Source: Sphingobacterium sp. UBA7855
GTDB taxonomy: Bacteria; Bacteroidota; Bacteroidia; Sphingobacteriales; Sphingobacteriaceae
Direction: 5' to 3'
Assembly (NCBI GenBank): GCA_002500745.1
Contig: DLST01000011.1
Span: 124,001-188,000, forward strand
DNA: 64,000 bases
The position numbers and the translations under genes are program-made. The notes beneath the pieces were generated by a model. The model did not search any database. It was not told the DNA's origin and was given only the letters and a program-made list of their open reading frames with translations. Shown here piece after piece: positions 16,968 to 26,061 of this stretch. Each line of letters begins with the position of its first letter. The first letter of the stretch is position 1.

Positions 16968-17858
16968 ATGACTGTAAAGGAAATACCATTCGAAAATAAG
17001 GGCTTTTATGTTTTTCATTTTAAAGGCAATAAATCAAAACCTGTCTTCAGTTCCGAGCAGCAGCACATCCTAAAAAAGGGTGAACTCTATTCGCTCTGTT
17101 TAATAAAAAGGGGCGAAACGTCTTTTATCATCAATAATGAGCGCATACAGGTAGCACAAAATCACTTATTGTTAACCAGTCCATCATCGAGAGTCAATAG
17201 CTCTTCTGTAGCCAAATCGTGGGACTGCGAAGTGTATTTGCTTTTCTTCACATTGGATTTCACCTTCAAATTGGACTTTCAGCAGGATTTTTTTGATGTA
17301 ACCAAAAAATCGCTGGCTATCAACGATAGTTACATCTGGTCGCTATCCAGTCAAGATGCGACTAACCTGTCTAATTTATTTAAGCAGTTTATTCACTACG
17401 ATCGGCAAGCGTCGAACTACCTATTCAAAAGTCAGATTGTAAAGTCTTTAACAGAAATATTATTTTGTGAAATTGCGCGATTAGGAAGTCAAAACCTACG
17501 AAATACATCTGCTATCCCTTCACGGAAACGAGAAATACTGGCAAATTTTTACTTGCTGCTCAAAAAGTCATTTCATAAAGAACACATGGTACAATTTTAT
17601 GCCGTGCAACTCGGTATCACGGCGAAGCACCTCTCGGTAATTACAAAGGAGCTTACAGGAAAATCAGCAATGGAACTTATTCAGAATGTCTTGGTGGAAG
17701 AAGCAAAGTCTTTACTCTGCCAAGGGCTTACGATGCGTGAAATTGCAATGAAATTACACTTCTCGGATCCGTCTTTTTTCGGCAAATTCTTTAAGCGAAA
17801 TGTGGGTATCTCGCCTAAAGAATTTCGTCAGAACCTCTATTTAAACAAAGTCCATTAA
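16968..17858 (+). CDS. AraC family transcriptional regulator
   Basis: A 296-residue protein with an N-terminal cupin-like sensing domain and a C-terminal AraC/XylS double helix-turn-helix. The DNA-binding part runs from about residue 205: YAVQLGITAKHLSVITKELTG for the first HTH, and MREIAMKLHFSDPSFFGKFF and GISPKEFR for the second. It begins 2 bp after the VanX-like gene and so is probably cotranscribed with it. Its 3' end overlaps the convergent HAD gene by 18 bp. The effector is unknown. Confidence 0.9.
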   Translation: MTVKEIPFENKGFYVFHFKGNKSKPVFSSEQQHILKKGELYSLCLIKRGETSFIINNERIQVAQNHLLLTSPSSRVNSSSVAKSWDCEVYLLFFTLDFTFKLDFQQDFFDVTKKSLAINDSYIWSLSSQDATNLSNLFKQFIHYDRQASNYLFKSQIVKSLTEILFCEIARLGSQNLRNTSAIPSRKREILANFYLLLKKSFHKEHMVQFYAVQLGITAKHLSVITKELTGKSAMELIQNVLVEEAKSLLCQGLTMREIAMKLHFSDPSFFGKFFKRNVGISPKEFRQNLYLNKVH

Positions 17859-18548
17859 ATCAAAGATACTTGTAAACTGCTGATCTGCAGCCGAAGTATC
17901 CTGCAATTTGTCTTCGCCCCACGTCTGCCCCTTCAGCCATAAGGTTTGGCATCCAACAGCTTTAGCAGGGACCATATCCTTACTATACGAGTCGCCTACG
18001 ACAACGATTTCTTGTGCAGGAAGTCCTAATTTGTCGACACCTAATGCATAAATTGCAGGATCAGGTTTGCGTACACCGACAACGGCAGATTCCACAACCG
18101 ACTGAAAATAAGGTAAAATACCAAAATCGGCAAGCACAGATTTCAGATTGCCATAAAAGTTGGAAACCATCACAATCGGATATTTTTCATGCAGTGAATT
18201 TAGAAGCGGCTTCACCTGATCAACTGTATTCTTCGCGAGGGAATAGCCATCAAATGCTATTTTATCAGCTAATGTTTTATCTAGTTCGTACCCTGCAGCA
18301 ATAAGGTATTCAAATTGTACATTGAGCTTTGCCTTCAATACCGCTAAAAAATCAAAGTCAGGCTTAATAATCGGTTGTAAAGCCATTTGACGTTCTACGT
18401 AACTATAGGCTTCCTGAAAAGCGTTCAAATTTACAGGAACCTCGTATTTTTCATAACCCGACCAGATAACGGCTCCCCAATGACCACCATTTGTATCCAA
18501 GGTTCCACCATAATCAAAAATAATCCCCTTCATGTTAAACTTATTCAT
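17841..18548 (-). CDS. HAD-superfamily hydrolase
   Basis: A 235-residue HAD-fold protein, the last gene of the inositol-lipid operon. Motif I is FDYGGTLD near residue 11: the nucleophile Asp is present, but the usual second Asp (DxD) is Gly, as in some known HAD phosphatases. Motif II is VSNFYG, motif III includes Lys in VGVRKPDP, and motif IV is VVGDSYSKDM. In this context it may dephosphorylate a phosphatidylinositol-phosphate-type intermediate or inositol phosphate, which is inference. The ATG at 18548 directly follows the upstream stop codon; an ATG at 18533 (MKGIIFDYGG) is an alternative. Confidence 0.8.
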   Translation of the reverse strand: MNKFNMKGIIFDYGGTLDTNGGHWGAVIWSGYEKYEVPVNLNAFQEAYSYVERQMALQPIIKPDFDFLAVLKAKLNVQFEYLIAAGYELDKTLADKIAFDGYSLAKNTVDQVKPLLNSLHEKYPIVMVSNFYGNLKSVLADFGILPYFQSVVESAVVGVRKPDPAIYALGVDKLGLPAQEIVVVGDSYSKDMVPAKAVGCQTLWLKGQTWGEDKLQDTSAADQQFTSIFDLMDFV

Positions 18549-19538
18549 TTATTTCTTTTTTACTAAACTCATCCAGCCCAAGCCGATCATAATCCATACA
18601 ATTTCTCTAATTCGCGTGACAACGCCCATAAAAATGCCGACTTTAGCAGGTAATCCTATACTCATGACAGCCATGGCTAAACCTCCCTCCCGAGTCCCCA
18701 ATTGCATGGGAAAGAAAAACACAAGATTAGCAAATAATGATGAACCTGAGCTGATGATCATGGCATCAACAAAATCAATATTGATATCTAAGGCTAAACC
18801 GATGAAATAAATCTCAAAACAGCCCACTACCCGAGCTACAAACTCCCAGAAAAGAGCTTTGTAGAAACGGTCGCGCCGATTTTGAAAAAGATTTTTCACC
18901 TGCTGATCCACATCATTTAAGGTTTCATACTTCGTTTCTAACAAATGATTGACTTTTTTACCTACCAAAGGTAATTTAGACAATGCTTTCAAAAGCGAAA
19001 CTGTAATTCCCTTCTTATAAAATTTTGTAAATAGCCAAGTACAAATAATTGCCATTACAAAAATCGCAGCACAGGCCGCGTTTACCATCGTACTGGCCGG
19101 TACAAACCAAAGGATAAGGAAAACAGAAGCTACCCAAAATAAAATATGGGACAAGATATGCATGACACCGTACAACAGTACCGAAGAACCAGCCTTCGAG
19201 CCTCCAACATATTTTTTGAGTTCAATAATACGATAGGGTTCTCCTCCTAAAGCAACAAATGGCGTAATATAATTTATTGCATAACCCGATATCGTCAGTT
19301 GTAACACTTTCCAAAAAGGCACATCCGTCTGAGGTAATTCGGGCTCTTCAATAATTGCCTTGAATGCCATGGCATTCATCCAGTAGAGTACTGCCCAACT
19401 GCCAAGTACAGGCAAAAACCACCATCCGATTTTTTCAAGGTTGTTCCAAATCTCATCAATGCCCATTGCCTGAATCATATAGGCAAGTGTACCTATACCA
19501 ATCAGCATAAAGAGTACTTTATAGATCTTACTCCCCAT
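18549..19538 (-). CDS. UPF0104 / lysylphosphatidylglycerol synthase transmembrane-like protein
   Basis: A 329-residue polytopic inner-membrane protein, about eight membrane segments, of the family related to the flippase half of MprF and to AglD-type membrane proteins. The soluble aminoacyl-transferase domain of MprF is absent. Recognisable stretches include YAINYITPFVALGGEPYR near residue 88 and FFPMQLGTREGGLAM near residue 290. In this operon it could move an inositol lipid across the membrane or assist its modification; this is inference from context. The frame opens at 19550, overlapping the CDP-alcohol phosphotransferase gene. Confidence 0.8.
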   Translation of the reverse strand: MGSKIYKVLFMLIGIGTLAYMIQAMGIDEIWNNLEKIGWWFLPVLGSWAVLYWMNAMAFKAIIEEPELPQTDVPFWKVLQLTISGYAINYITPFVALGGEPYRIIELKKYVGGSKAGSSVLLYGVMHILSHILFWVASVFLILWFVPASTMVNAACAAIFVMAIICTWLFTKFYKKGITVSLLKALSKLPLVGKKVNHLLETKYETLNDVDQQVKNLFQNRRDRFYKALFWEFVARVVGCFEIYFIGLALDINIDFVDAMIISSGSSLFANLVFFFPMQLGTREGGLAMAVMSIGLPAKVGIFMGVVTRIREIVWIMIGLGWMSLVKKK

Positions 19539-20481
19539 AGGTTGGATCATTTTTTAATTTATCCACAAAATAACCACTTACTTTCTCCTGTCGGTTACAC
19601 ATATAGATTAATATTGGATTTAAGACAAACATATCAAAGAAAAAATAAATCCAAGGCTGACCAATAAACAACCAAACAAATAGGAAGATCACTCTGGTGT
19701 TGAACTGAACAATATTGGTATATTTCATCAATGGCTTATTCTGCGCTCTAAAATCTAACATCAACTGCTGTGGCAGTTCATCTTTATAGCGACTCTTCAC
19801 AATACGCAATAGTTTTTGCAACTTCGGAGAAAGCTTTTCTTGGTTTCGCGTATAGCCCATATAGCCATTCAAGACAAATTTGCTAAAGAAATTCTTACGC
19901 CAAGACAAGGCTTCATAGTCCGCTTTTAAATCACGGGTATTGTCCAGCTCACTTCCGGCTTTACCTTTTATAAAATACAGGTGAACATTGCGGTAATAAT
20001 CGGCCATTGCTGACTGAATCATATGCGATACACCGGCAAGCACACAAAAGACCCATAACCATTGTGACCATCCCTCATTGATACTGCGCAAGCAGATTGC
20101 TATATGAATGGAAGCAAACCAAAAATCGCCGGCAAAACCATCCAAGATGCGGCCAAAACGACTTTTGTTATCTGTCATTCTTGCCAGCTGCCCATCGGCA
20201 CTGTCTAAAGAATTGGCAAAAACCAATAAAAGCATACCAATTACATTGATCCACAGTGCTGGGTAATAGAATAAAATACCCGCAGCAACGCCAAAGAAAA
20301 TACTGATAATCGTCACTGCATTCGGCGTAACACCTATTTTAGCACATACTTTTGCGATGCGATAACCAATAGGTCGATAAAACCAGATGTCAATTCGCTC
20401 TTCTGTATCATTAGATTTTAAAGATTGTTCGAATGCACTCAAATTTGCGTCTTCGATTACATTAACTTGTTCTTTCTGCAT
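19528..20481 (-). CDS. CDP-alcohol phosphatidyltransferase family protein
   Basis: A 317-residue membrane protein. The CDP-alcohol phosphotransferase signature appears near residue 108 as DSADGQLAR, then eight residues, then GRILD and a final Asp in GFAGD. The last two aspartates are separated by four residues, whereas the consensus has three. Such enzymes transfer a phospho-alcohol from CDP to an acceptor alcohol. Beside inositol-1-phosphate synthase, the probable product is a phosphoinositol lipid or its precursor. The start at MQKEQ (20481) is preferred because the upstream frame overlaps the ATP-grasp gene deeply. Confidence 0.82.
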   Translation of the reverse strand: MQKEQVNVIEDANLSAFEQSLKSNDTEERIDIWFYRPIGYRIAKVCAKIGVTPNAVTIISIFFGVAAGILFYYPALWINVIGMLLLVFANSLDSADGQLARMTDNKSRFGRILDGFAGDFWFASIHIAICLRSINEGWSQWLWVFCVLAGVSHMIQSAMADYYRNVHLYFIKGKAGSELDNTRDLKADYEALSWRKNFFSKFVLNGYMGYTRNQEKLSPKLQKLLRIVKSRYKDELPQQLMLDFRAQNKPLMKYTNIVQFNTRVIFLFVWLFIGQPWIYFFFDMFVLNPILIYMCNRQEKVSGYFVDKLKNDPTYGE

Positions 20482-21355
20482 TGTGGTTCTTTTCAGTAAA
20501 TTTATGGTAAACCATTTGAGCAATAGCCTCAGCCGCCTCGGCCCGGCATGGTGCAAAACTTGGCCAGTCATTTAAATCTATAATATGGAAATCTCCATTG
20601 GCATCAATAATCACATCGCCGCCGTAGATATGTACATCAAGGACTTCAGCAGCACGATTAGCGACTTGTTTTAAATTGTCTAGGTCAAAAGGAAAATGTA
20701 CCACCTCATCATTAATTTGCTCGTACAAATCATATTTATGATGATTGTGTTCATAGGGGTAGAAATAATAAAAGAACGCCGTTCCCCGTACAGCATAAAA
20801 CTTCAATAAGTCTCCGGCAAGATGTTCAGAAATTACAGCTTCTTTAATTCCACGTAGCGCATATTCATTCAAGATATGTTGCGCTTCCTTGAGACTTGCG
20901 GCAAACGTAACGTCTTCTTTATGAATAGCATGAAAATCGCCACGCTTAATCCATACTCCCTTCCCTTTCAATTTCTCAAAAATAGATTGAATGTCTGCTA
21001 CAGTAGATATCACAATGCTTTTGGGATAAGGAACTCCGCCTTCCAAAAGTTTAAGTGTCATATTCTTACGATAGCAATTTTCAATCCCAAAACCCGAATT
21101 CAAAACAGAGGTACCGTTGCTTTGAAGCGATTGCAACTTTTTGACTAAAGTCTTTGTTCTGCCCATCGTTAAGATATTGTCTTGCTTTATGGTTGACAAA
21201 GACAAAAATTCATCTTCATTACAAATTTCGACCGAAGTACCTTTTTCGTTCAGTTTTAAAATTACTTCATTGAATATAGCGGCGTCATTTCCCACATGAT
21301 TGGGTGAAAAGCGATTTTTTCGAGTTACGCCTAAAATTGAAATCATATCGCTCAT
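20462..21355 (-). CDS. ATP-grasp fold protein of unknown substrate
   Basis: A 297-residue protein with a RimK/ATP-grasp-like layout: an N-terminal Rossmann-like region, then GVWIKRGDFHA near residue 135, EHLAGDLLKFYAVRG near 180, and a C-terminal DVIIDANGDFHIIDLNDWPSF near residue 255. The last is the Mg2+-binding D-x-N region of ATP-grasp enzymes. They usually ligate a carboxylate to an amine or thiol through an acyl phosphate. The gene is packed between the nucleotidyltransferase (4 bp gap) and the CDP-alcohol enzyme (20 bp overlap), so it should act in the same pathway, but no ligase step is known to me in inositol-lipid synthesis. Confidence 0.75.
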   Translation of the reverse strand: MSDMISILGVTRKNRFSPNHVGNDAAIFNEVILKLNEKGTSVEICNEDEFLSLSTIKQDNILTMGRTKTLVKKLQSLQSNGTSVLNSGFGIENCYRKNMTLKLLEGGVPYPKSIVISTVADIQSIFEKLKGKGVWIKRGDFHAIHKEDVTFAASLKEAQHILNEYALRGIKEAVISEHLAGDLLKFYAVRGTAFFYYFYPYEHNHHKYDLYEQINDEVVHFPFDLDNLKQVANRAAEVLDVHIYGGDVIIDANGDFHIIDLNDWPSFAPCRAEAAEAIAQMVYHKFTEKNHNAERTS

Positions 21356-21359
21356 TTTT

Positions 21360-22070
21360 CTAACTAACTTCCTCACTCAAAAATTGTTCAGCGACTTCTC
21401 GATCTCTTAGATGATCAATGTCGACGACTTTTTCAAACACAAATGCTTCAACTTTCAAACTATTTTCCAGTAAAGCACGCTGAAAATTACGCATTCTCGA
21501 ATTTCCAGCAGCAACGGAACTTAATGCACAATCCATGGCGGCCTTACGGAAACAATAAATTCCACCAGAAACATACCTCGTTTCGGTTGTCGAACTATCT
21601 AAGAAAGCTTCCACTTCAAGTTGTTGATTGGTATTGACATACAAAGGGCTCTCATCATCAATAAAAGGGGTAACAGCCATAAAAGCATCTGCATTTTTAT
21701 GTTGATGAAAATCATCTAAGTAAGCATGAAATTCATGTGGCTTAAAAACCGTATCGGTTGTTGTAAGACAACAGGAAGCCCAATTAGGATTGTTTTTAAC
21801 AAGCAAAGCAAAACTGTGTAAGGAACTTTCAGTATCTTCCTCGAGCAGCACAATAGGTAATGCAAAAGTCGTTTTTTCCAAAAACAATTTCAATTCCGGA
21901 GATTGTTTATTGATGATGACATGAACTTTTTGTGCTCCTTCTTTGGCAAATATGCGAATCAATCGTTCAATTAATGGAACTCCATGTAATGGTAGCAAGG
22001 GTTTCGGTAAATTGAATCCCTCCTTTCGCAATCGAGAACCTTCTCCCGCTGCTATAATAGCAAATTCCAT
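21360..22070 (-). CDS. Sugar-nucleotidyltransferase-like protein, candidate inositol-phosphate cytidylyltransferase
   Basis: A 236-residue NTP-transferase fold protein beginning MEFAIIAAGEGSRLRKEG, with PKPLLPLHGVPLIERLI near residue 26. These are the nucleotide-binding loop and Lys motif of sugar-phosphate nucleotidyltransferases. A metal-binding Asp is plausible in TTTDTVF near residue 107. Archaeal and bacterial routes to inositol phospholipids can use a CTP:inositol-1-phosphate cytidylyltransferase of this fold with a CDP-alcohol enzyme, which matches the neighbours. That substrate is an inference. The start is set where the fold begins; the frame extends to 22145 without a plausible domain. 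Confidence 0.75.
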   Translation of the reverse strand: MEFAIIAAGEGSRLRKEGFNLPKPLLPLHGVPLIERLIRIFAKEGAQKVHVIINKQSPELKLFLEKTTFALPIVLLEEDTESSLHSFALLVKNNPNWASCCLTTTDTVFKPHEFHAYLDDFHQHKNADAFMAVTPFIDDESPLYVNTNQQLEVEAFLDSSTTETRYVSGGIYCFRKAAMDCALSSVAAGNSRMRNFQRALLENSLKVEAFVFEKVVDIDHLRDREVAEQFLSEEVS

Positions 22071-22198
22071 CTCTTCTAATTGCAAAATAAAATCATTTAT
22101 TAAAAAAAGCAAAACCCCCGTCATTCGCTCTGCGTTGATAAACACAAAAGCCTACAGAGGGTTATATCAAGTCTCCAACCGCATCAATGGTGTTGAAG

Positions 22199-22236
22199 AA
22201 AAAGGGGAAAAACTGTCTTTAACAATTGTTTCCCCC
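22199..22236 (-). terminator. Intra-operon terminator or attenuator
   Basis: Read on the minus strand, GGGGGAAA, a loop of about 15 nt and TTTTTCCCC are followed by TTTTTC. It lies in the 182-bp gap between the inositol-phosphate synthase gene and the nucleotidyltransferase. It could lower expression of the downstream genes or mark a separate transcript. Confidence 0.65.
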
Positions 22237-22252
22237 ATCTTATTAAGGTCGC

Positions 22253-23581
22253 TTATTGAATGCTATCTACTAGCTCTTGGTAATAATCCAATCCCAAATG
22301 CGTGATTAAATCTTCACCCATAATGTGACGCAATGTATTTTGCAATTTCATTAATTGTTTGAAGATATCATGTTCTGGAGGTAAACCTGGGGCCGTTTGA
22401 GGCGATTTCAAGTAGAAGGACAACCACTCTTGAATACCTGACATACCTGCACGTTGAGCCAGATCGATAAAAAGTGCTAAATCCAACGCAACTGGAGCTG
22501 CTAAAATTGAATCACGGCACAAGAAATTGATCTTAATCTGCATTTTGTAACCCAACCAACCGAAGATATCGATGTTATCCCAAGATTCTTTATTATCACC
22601 ATGCGGAGGATAATAATTGATGCGTACTTTGTGATAAAGGTCACCGTACAGTTCCGGATTCTTTTTTGCATCTAAAATTTCTTCCAATACCGATAATTTA
22701 GAGACCTCTTTTGTTTTGAAATTTTCCGGATCATCTAATACCAATCCATCACGGTTACCCAAGATATTGGTCGAAAACCAACCTTCAACACCTAAAGCTC
22801 TTGCTTGAAGCCCCGGTGCTACGATCGTTTTCATTAATGTTTGACCTGTCTTAAAATCTTTACCTGCAATAGCTACCCCGTTTTCGTGTGCTAGCTCAAT
22901 GATTGCTGGCACATCACACGTTAAATTTGGTGCACCATTGACATAAGGAGCACCTTCTTTTAAAGCCGCATAACAGTAAATCATGCTTGGCGGAATGCGC
23001 TGATCGTCATTATCCAAAGCCTCTTCCAGTTTAGCTAAAGTTGAAAAAGCTTCGTTAGTTTCTATATAACGTTCTGTAGAGCCACACCATACCAATACGA
23101 CGCGGTCCAATCCATTTTTCTCTTTAAATTCACGAATATCACGTTGTACGGCATCTGCCAATTCACGACGTGTTTTTTCAGATTTGATGTGTGTTCCATC
23201 TAAATTTTTAACAAAATTACGATCAAACACAGCCTTCATTGGTTGGATAGCCTCCAATTCAGCTTTAACAGCATCCAATTGACCTTGCTCCAATACCTGT
23301 GCTTTTGACGCAGCCTCGTATACGTTATCTTCATATACGTCCCATCCGCCAAAAACTACATCTTCCAATTTTGCTAAAGGGACGAAATCTTTGATTAATG
23401 GATTTCTGTTCTCAGTGCGTTTACCCAGACGAATTCTGCTCAGTTGAGAAACAGATCCGATTGGTTTTGAAAAACCTTTGTTTATAGATGCCACACCAGC
23501 GATCAATGTTGTAGCCACAGCACCTAATCCCGGAATAAGAATACCCAATTTCCCATTGGCATCTTTCACTTGTTGTCCCAT
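22253..23581 (-). CDS. ino1: Inositol-3-phosphate (myo-inositol-1-phosphate) synthase
   Basis: A 442-residue NAD-dependent isomerase converting glucose 6-phosphate to inositol 3-phosphate. The NAD-binding start is GILIPGLGAVATTLIAGV near residue 13. VWCGSTERY, ACHENGVAIAGKDFKTGQT-like (present as AHENGVAIAGKDFKTGQ) near residue 233, and GWFSTNILGNRDG near residue 275 are MIPS core motifs. Length fits the Actinobacteria/Bacteroidota-type enzyme. It opens a minus-strand gene set for inositol-lipid synthesis. Known chemistry: sphingobacteria contain ceramide phosphoinositol. Confidence 0.94.
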   Translation of the reverse strand: MGQQVKDANGKLGILIPGLGAVATTLIAGVASINKGFSKPIGSVSQLSRIRLGKRTENRNPLIKDFVPLAKLEDVVFGGWDVYEDNVYEAASKAQVLEQGQLDAVKAELEAIQPMKAVFDRNFVKNLDGTHIKSEKTRRELADAVQRDIREFKEKNGLDRVVLVWCGSTERYIETNEAFSTLAKLEEALDNDDQRIPPSMIYCYAALKEGAPYVNGAPNLTCDVPAIIELAHENGVAIAGKDFKTGQTLMKTIVAPGLQARALGVEGWFSTNILGNRDGLVLDDPENFKTKEVSKLSVLEEILDAKKNPELYGDLYHKVRINYYPPHGDNKESWDNIDIFGWLGYKMQIKINFLCRDSILAAPVALDLALFIDLAQRAGMSGIQEWLSFYLKSPQTAPGLPPEHDIFKQLMKLQNTLRHIMGEDLITHLGLDYYQELVDSIQ

Positions 23582-24088
23582 ATTAATTCTATATACTTAA
23601 ATTGTTATTTAATTGATGTATTATGATAAAATAATTCTTAAAATTAGCTTAAAAAAACATAATTCATACCACTTGGCATTATATTTATAAAAATCGCGAA
23701 AAGTATCGATAATAATGCGACTTGAGACCTAAATAAATAACCTGAAAAACAATTACTATTCGTATTAAACTACACCATCTCACTGAGATTTAATGATTTT
23801 GGCTAAACCTGTCAATCGAAAAATAACCTCCTACTAATCCTACTCAATATATCAACATTCGAAAACTAATCCAAATTCAAAACAAAAAAAGTTTTTATTT
23901 CTAAAAAACTGGTCAATTTTTCCTTTTCTATTTCTCACAAATATGACAATAAAATTGGAAAATGGCGTTACTAGCACTACCTTTAGTTTTAAAATCTAAT
24001 ACCCGCAATAATTCTACAGCATTATTAGTAAACAATCTAGTGTAAAATAAGGTTACACCGAGTAAGTACCGAACAAATAATTATCTAA
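23582..24088. other. AT-rich divergent intergenic region
   Basis: This 507-bp region lies between the divergent inositol-phosphate synthase and CocE-type hydrolase genes. It is strongly AT-rich. I found no convincing TAnnTTTG promoter on either strand, no RNA fold and no repeat. It must hold both promoters, but I cannot place them. Confidence 0.5.
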
Positions 24089-25948
24089 ATGAAAAATACG
24101 ATTTCGTACCTCACCTTAACGTTTTTATGTGCCAGCCACTTATATGCGCAAACAGCTGCCGACTCTGCTTACGTTAGAGATTTTTATGAAAAGACTGAAG
24201 TGACAATACCAATGAGAGATGGTAAAAAATTGTTTACTGCGATCTATAGTCCAAAAGATAAGTCGAAGAAATATCCAGTTTTGCTCAACAGAACGCCTTA
24301 CACTGTTTCTCCCTATGGGCGAAATGAATATAAGAAAAGTCTAGGAAACTTTCCGGCAATGATGCGTGACGGCTATATTTTCGTCTATCAAGATGTGCGC
24401 GGTAAGTGGATGAGTGAAGGTGATTTTGAGGATATACGTCCGACTACATACAGCAAAGATAAAAAAGCAATCGATGAAAGTACAGACACCTACGATGCAC
24501 TGGAATGGTTGCGCAAGAATCTTAAAAACTACAATGGTAACGCGGGGCTTTACGGAATCTCCTACCCGGGCTTCTATTCTACTGTAGGGCTTGTCAAAAC
24601 ACATCCAAGCTTAAAAGCAGTCTCCCCCCAGGCTCCGGTAACAGATTGGTATATCGGCGATGACTTCCATCATAACGGGGTTTTGTTTCTGCAGGATGCG
24701 TTTAGCTTTATGTCAACCTTTGGCGTCCCGCGCCCCAAGCCCATCACGCCAGATCAATTTAAAAGCAAAATCCAGATTGAAGAAGCGGATAAATACAACT
24801 TCTTTTTAGAAGCTGGAACAGCACGAGAACTTAAAGAAAAATATTTTGGGGATTCTGTTCAATTCTGGAATAACCTATTTAAACATCCCGATTATGACGA
24901 TTTTTGGAAATCGCGTGTAATTACCAATGCTTTACAGGAAGTGAAACCAGCAGTGATGGTCGTCGGGGGCTTTTTCGATGCTGAAGATGCCTATGGAACA
25001 TTTAAGACCTATCAATCGATTGAAGATAAAAGTAAAAAAAACAATTCGATTTTGGTTGCCGGGCCTTGGTATCATGGCGGTTGGGTACGATCAGAGGGAA
25101 ACTTTCTGGGAGATATTCAATTTGATAAAAAAACCAGCATAACGTATCAGGACCAATTTGAGCAACCATTTTTCAAATTTTACCTGAAAGGTGAAGGGAA
25201 TTTCACTCCTTCAGAAGCTACTATTTTTGTATCGGGCACCAACGAATGGAAACACTTTGAACAATGGCCTCCTAAAAATGTGGAGACAAAAAAACTCTAC
25301 TTCCATCCTCAGGGAAAACTGGCATTTGACAAAGTGCAGCGTACAGATTCCTGGGATGAATATGTAACTGACCCCAATAAGCCCGTCCCACATCAGGGTG
25401 GATTAATTCAAAACCGAACGCGGGAATATATGGTCGACGACCAGCGCTTTGCAGCCAGCCGTCCTGACGTAATGGTATATCAAACAGAGCCATTGACTGA
25501 GGATATTACGATTGTTGGTCCCGTCAAAAACCATCTTAAAGTTTCCTCAACGGGTACCGATGCAGACTATGTCGTTAAACTGATTGATGTTTATCCGAAT
25601 GATGCGCCGAGCTATCAAGGAAAAACAATGGCCGGATACCAAATGATGGTTCGCGGAGAAATTATGGCCGGAAAATATCGAAATGGTTTTGAAAAAGCAG
25701 AGGCACTAACGCCAGGAATGGTCGAAAAGGTGAATTTTGAAATGCCAGATGTGGCACATACGTTCAAAAAAGGACATCGAATAATGGTTCAGGTACAAAA
25801 CTCCTGGTTTCCGCTAGCAGAACGAAATCCACAGGTATTCTTAGCGCCATATACCGCTACCAAAGCTGATTTTCAGAAAGCTACCCAACGGATCTTTCAT
25901 GATGTGAATAATGCAACATATATTGAATTTGATATGCTTAAGGATTGA
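24089..25948 (+). CDS. CocE/NonD family hydrolase (X-Pro dipeptidyl-peptidase / alpha-amino acid ester hydrolase type)
   Basis: A 619-residue exported enzyme with a signal peptide (MKNTISYLTLTFLCASHLYAQ). The S15 alpha/beta-hydrolase domain has RTPYTVSPYG, VYQDVRGKWMSEG and the nucleophile elbow LYGISYPGFYS (GxSYxG) near residue 155. The acid and His are expected near FFDAEDAYG and GPWYHGGW. A C-terminal jelly-roll domain (PepX_C type) follows from about residue 370. The spacing and the YxxxxYNPYG-like block resemble alpha-amino acid ester hydrolases, which act on beta-lactam-type esters and amides. The physiological substrate is unknown. Confidence 0.88.
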   Translation: MKNTISYLTLTFLCASHLYAQTAADSAYVRDFYEKTEVTIPMRDGKKLFTAIYSPKDKSKKYPVLLNRTPYTVSPYGRNEYKKSLGNFPAMMRDGYIFVYQDVRGKWMSEGDFEDIRPTTYSKDKKAIDESTDTYDALEWLRKNLKNYNGNAGLYGISYPGFYSTVGLVKTHPSLKAVSPQAPVTDWYIGDDFHHNGVLFLQDAFSFMSTFGVPRPKPITPDQFKSKIQIEEADKYNFFLEAGTARELKEKYFGDSVQFWNNLFKHPDYDDFWKSRVITNALQEVKPAVMVVGGFFDAEDAYGTFKTYQSIEDKSKKNNSILVAGPWYHGGWVRSEGNFLGDIQFDKKTSITYQDQFEQPFFKFYLKGEGNFTPSEATIFVSGTNEWKHFEQWPPKNVETKKLYFHPQGKLAFDKVQRTDSWDEYVTDPNKPVPHQGGLIQNRTREYMVDDQRFAASRPDVMVYQTEPLTEDITIVGPVKNHLKVSSTGTDADYVVKLIDVYPNDAPSYQGKTMAGYQMMVRGEIMAGKYRNGFEKAEALTPGMVEKVNFEMPDVAHTFKKGHRIMVQVQNSWFPLAERNPQVFLAPYTATKADFQKATQRIFHDVNNATYIEFDMLKD

Positions 25949-26025
25949 TAGCTCTAAGTTAGACGACCTATCCGTAGCTCTTTAGCTACAAATATCAAAG
26001 GCAATTAAAAAAAAATGAAATAAGA

Positions 26026-26057
26026 TTTGCAGAGGTGTAACATTTACACTATCTTTG
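26026..26057 (+). promoter_or_regulatory. Consensus Bacteroidota promoter
   Basis: TTTG (26026-26029), a 20-nt spacer and TATCTTTG (26050-26057) match the full TTTG-N20-TAnnTTTG consensus. It has no coding sequence within 60 nt downstream; instead an intrinsic terminator follows. Confidence 0.75.
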
Positions 26058-26061
26058 TATC

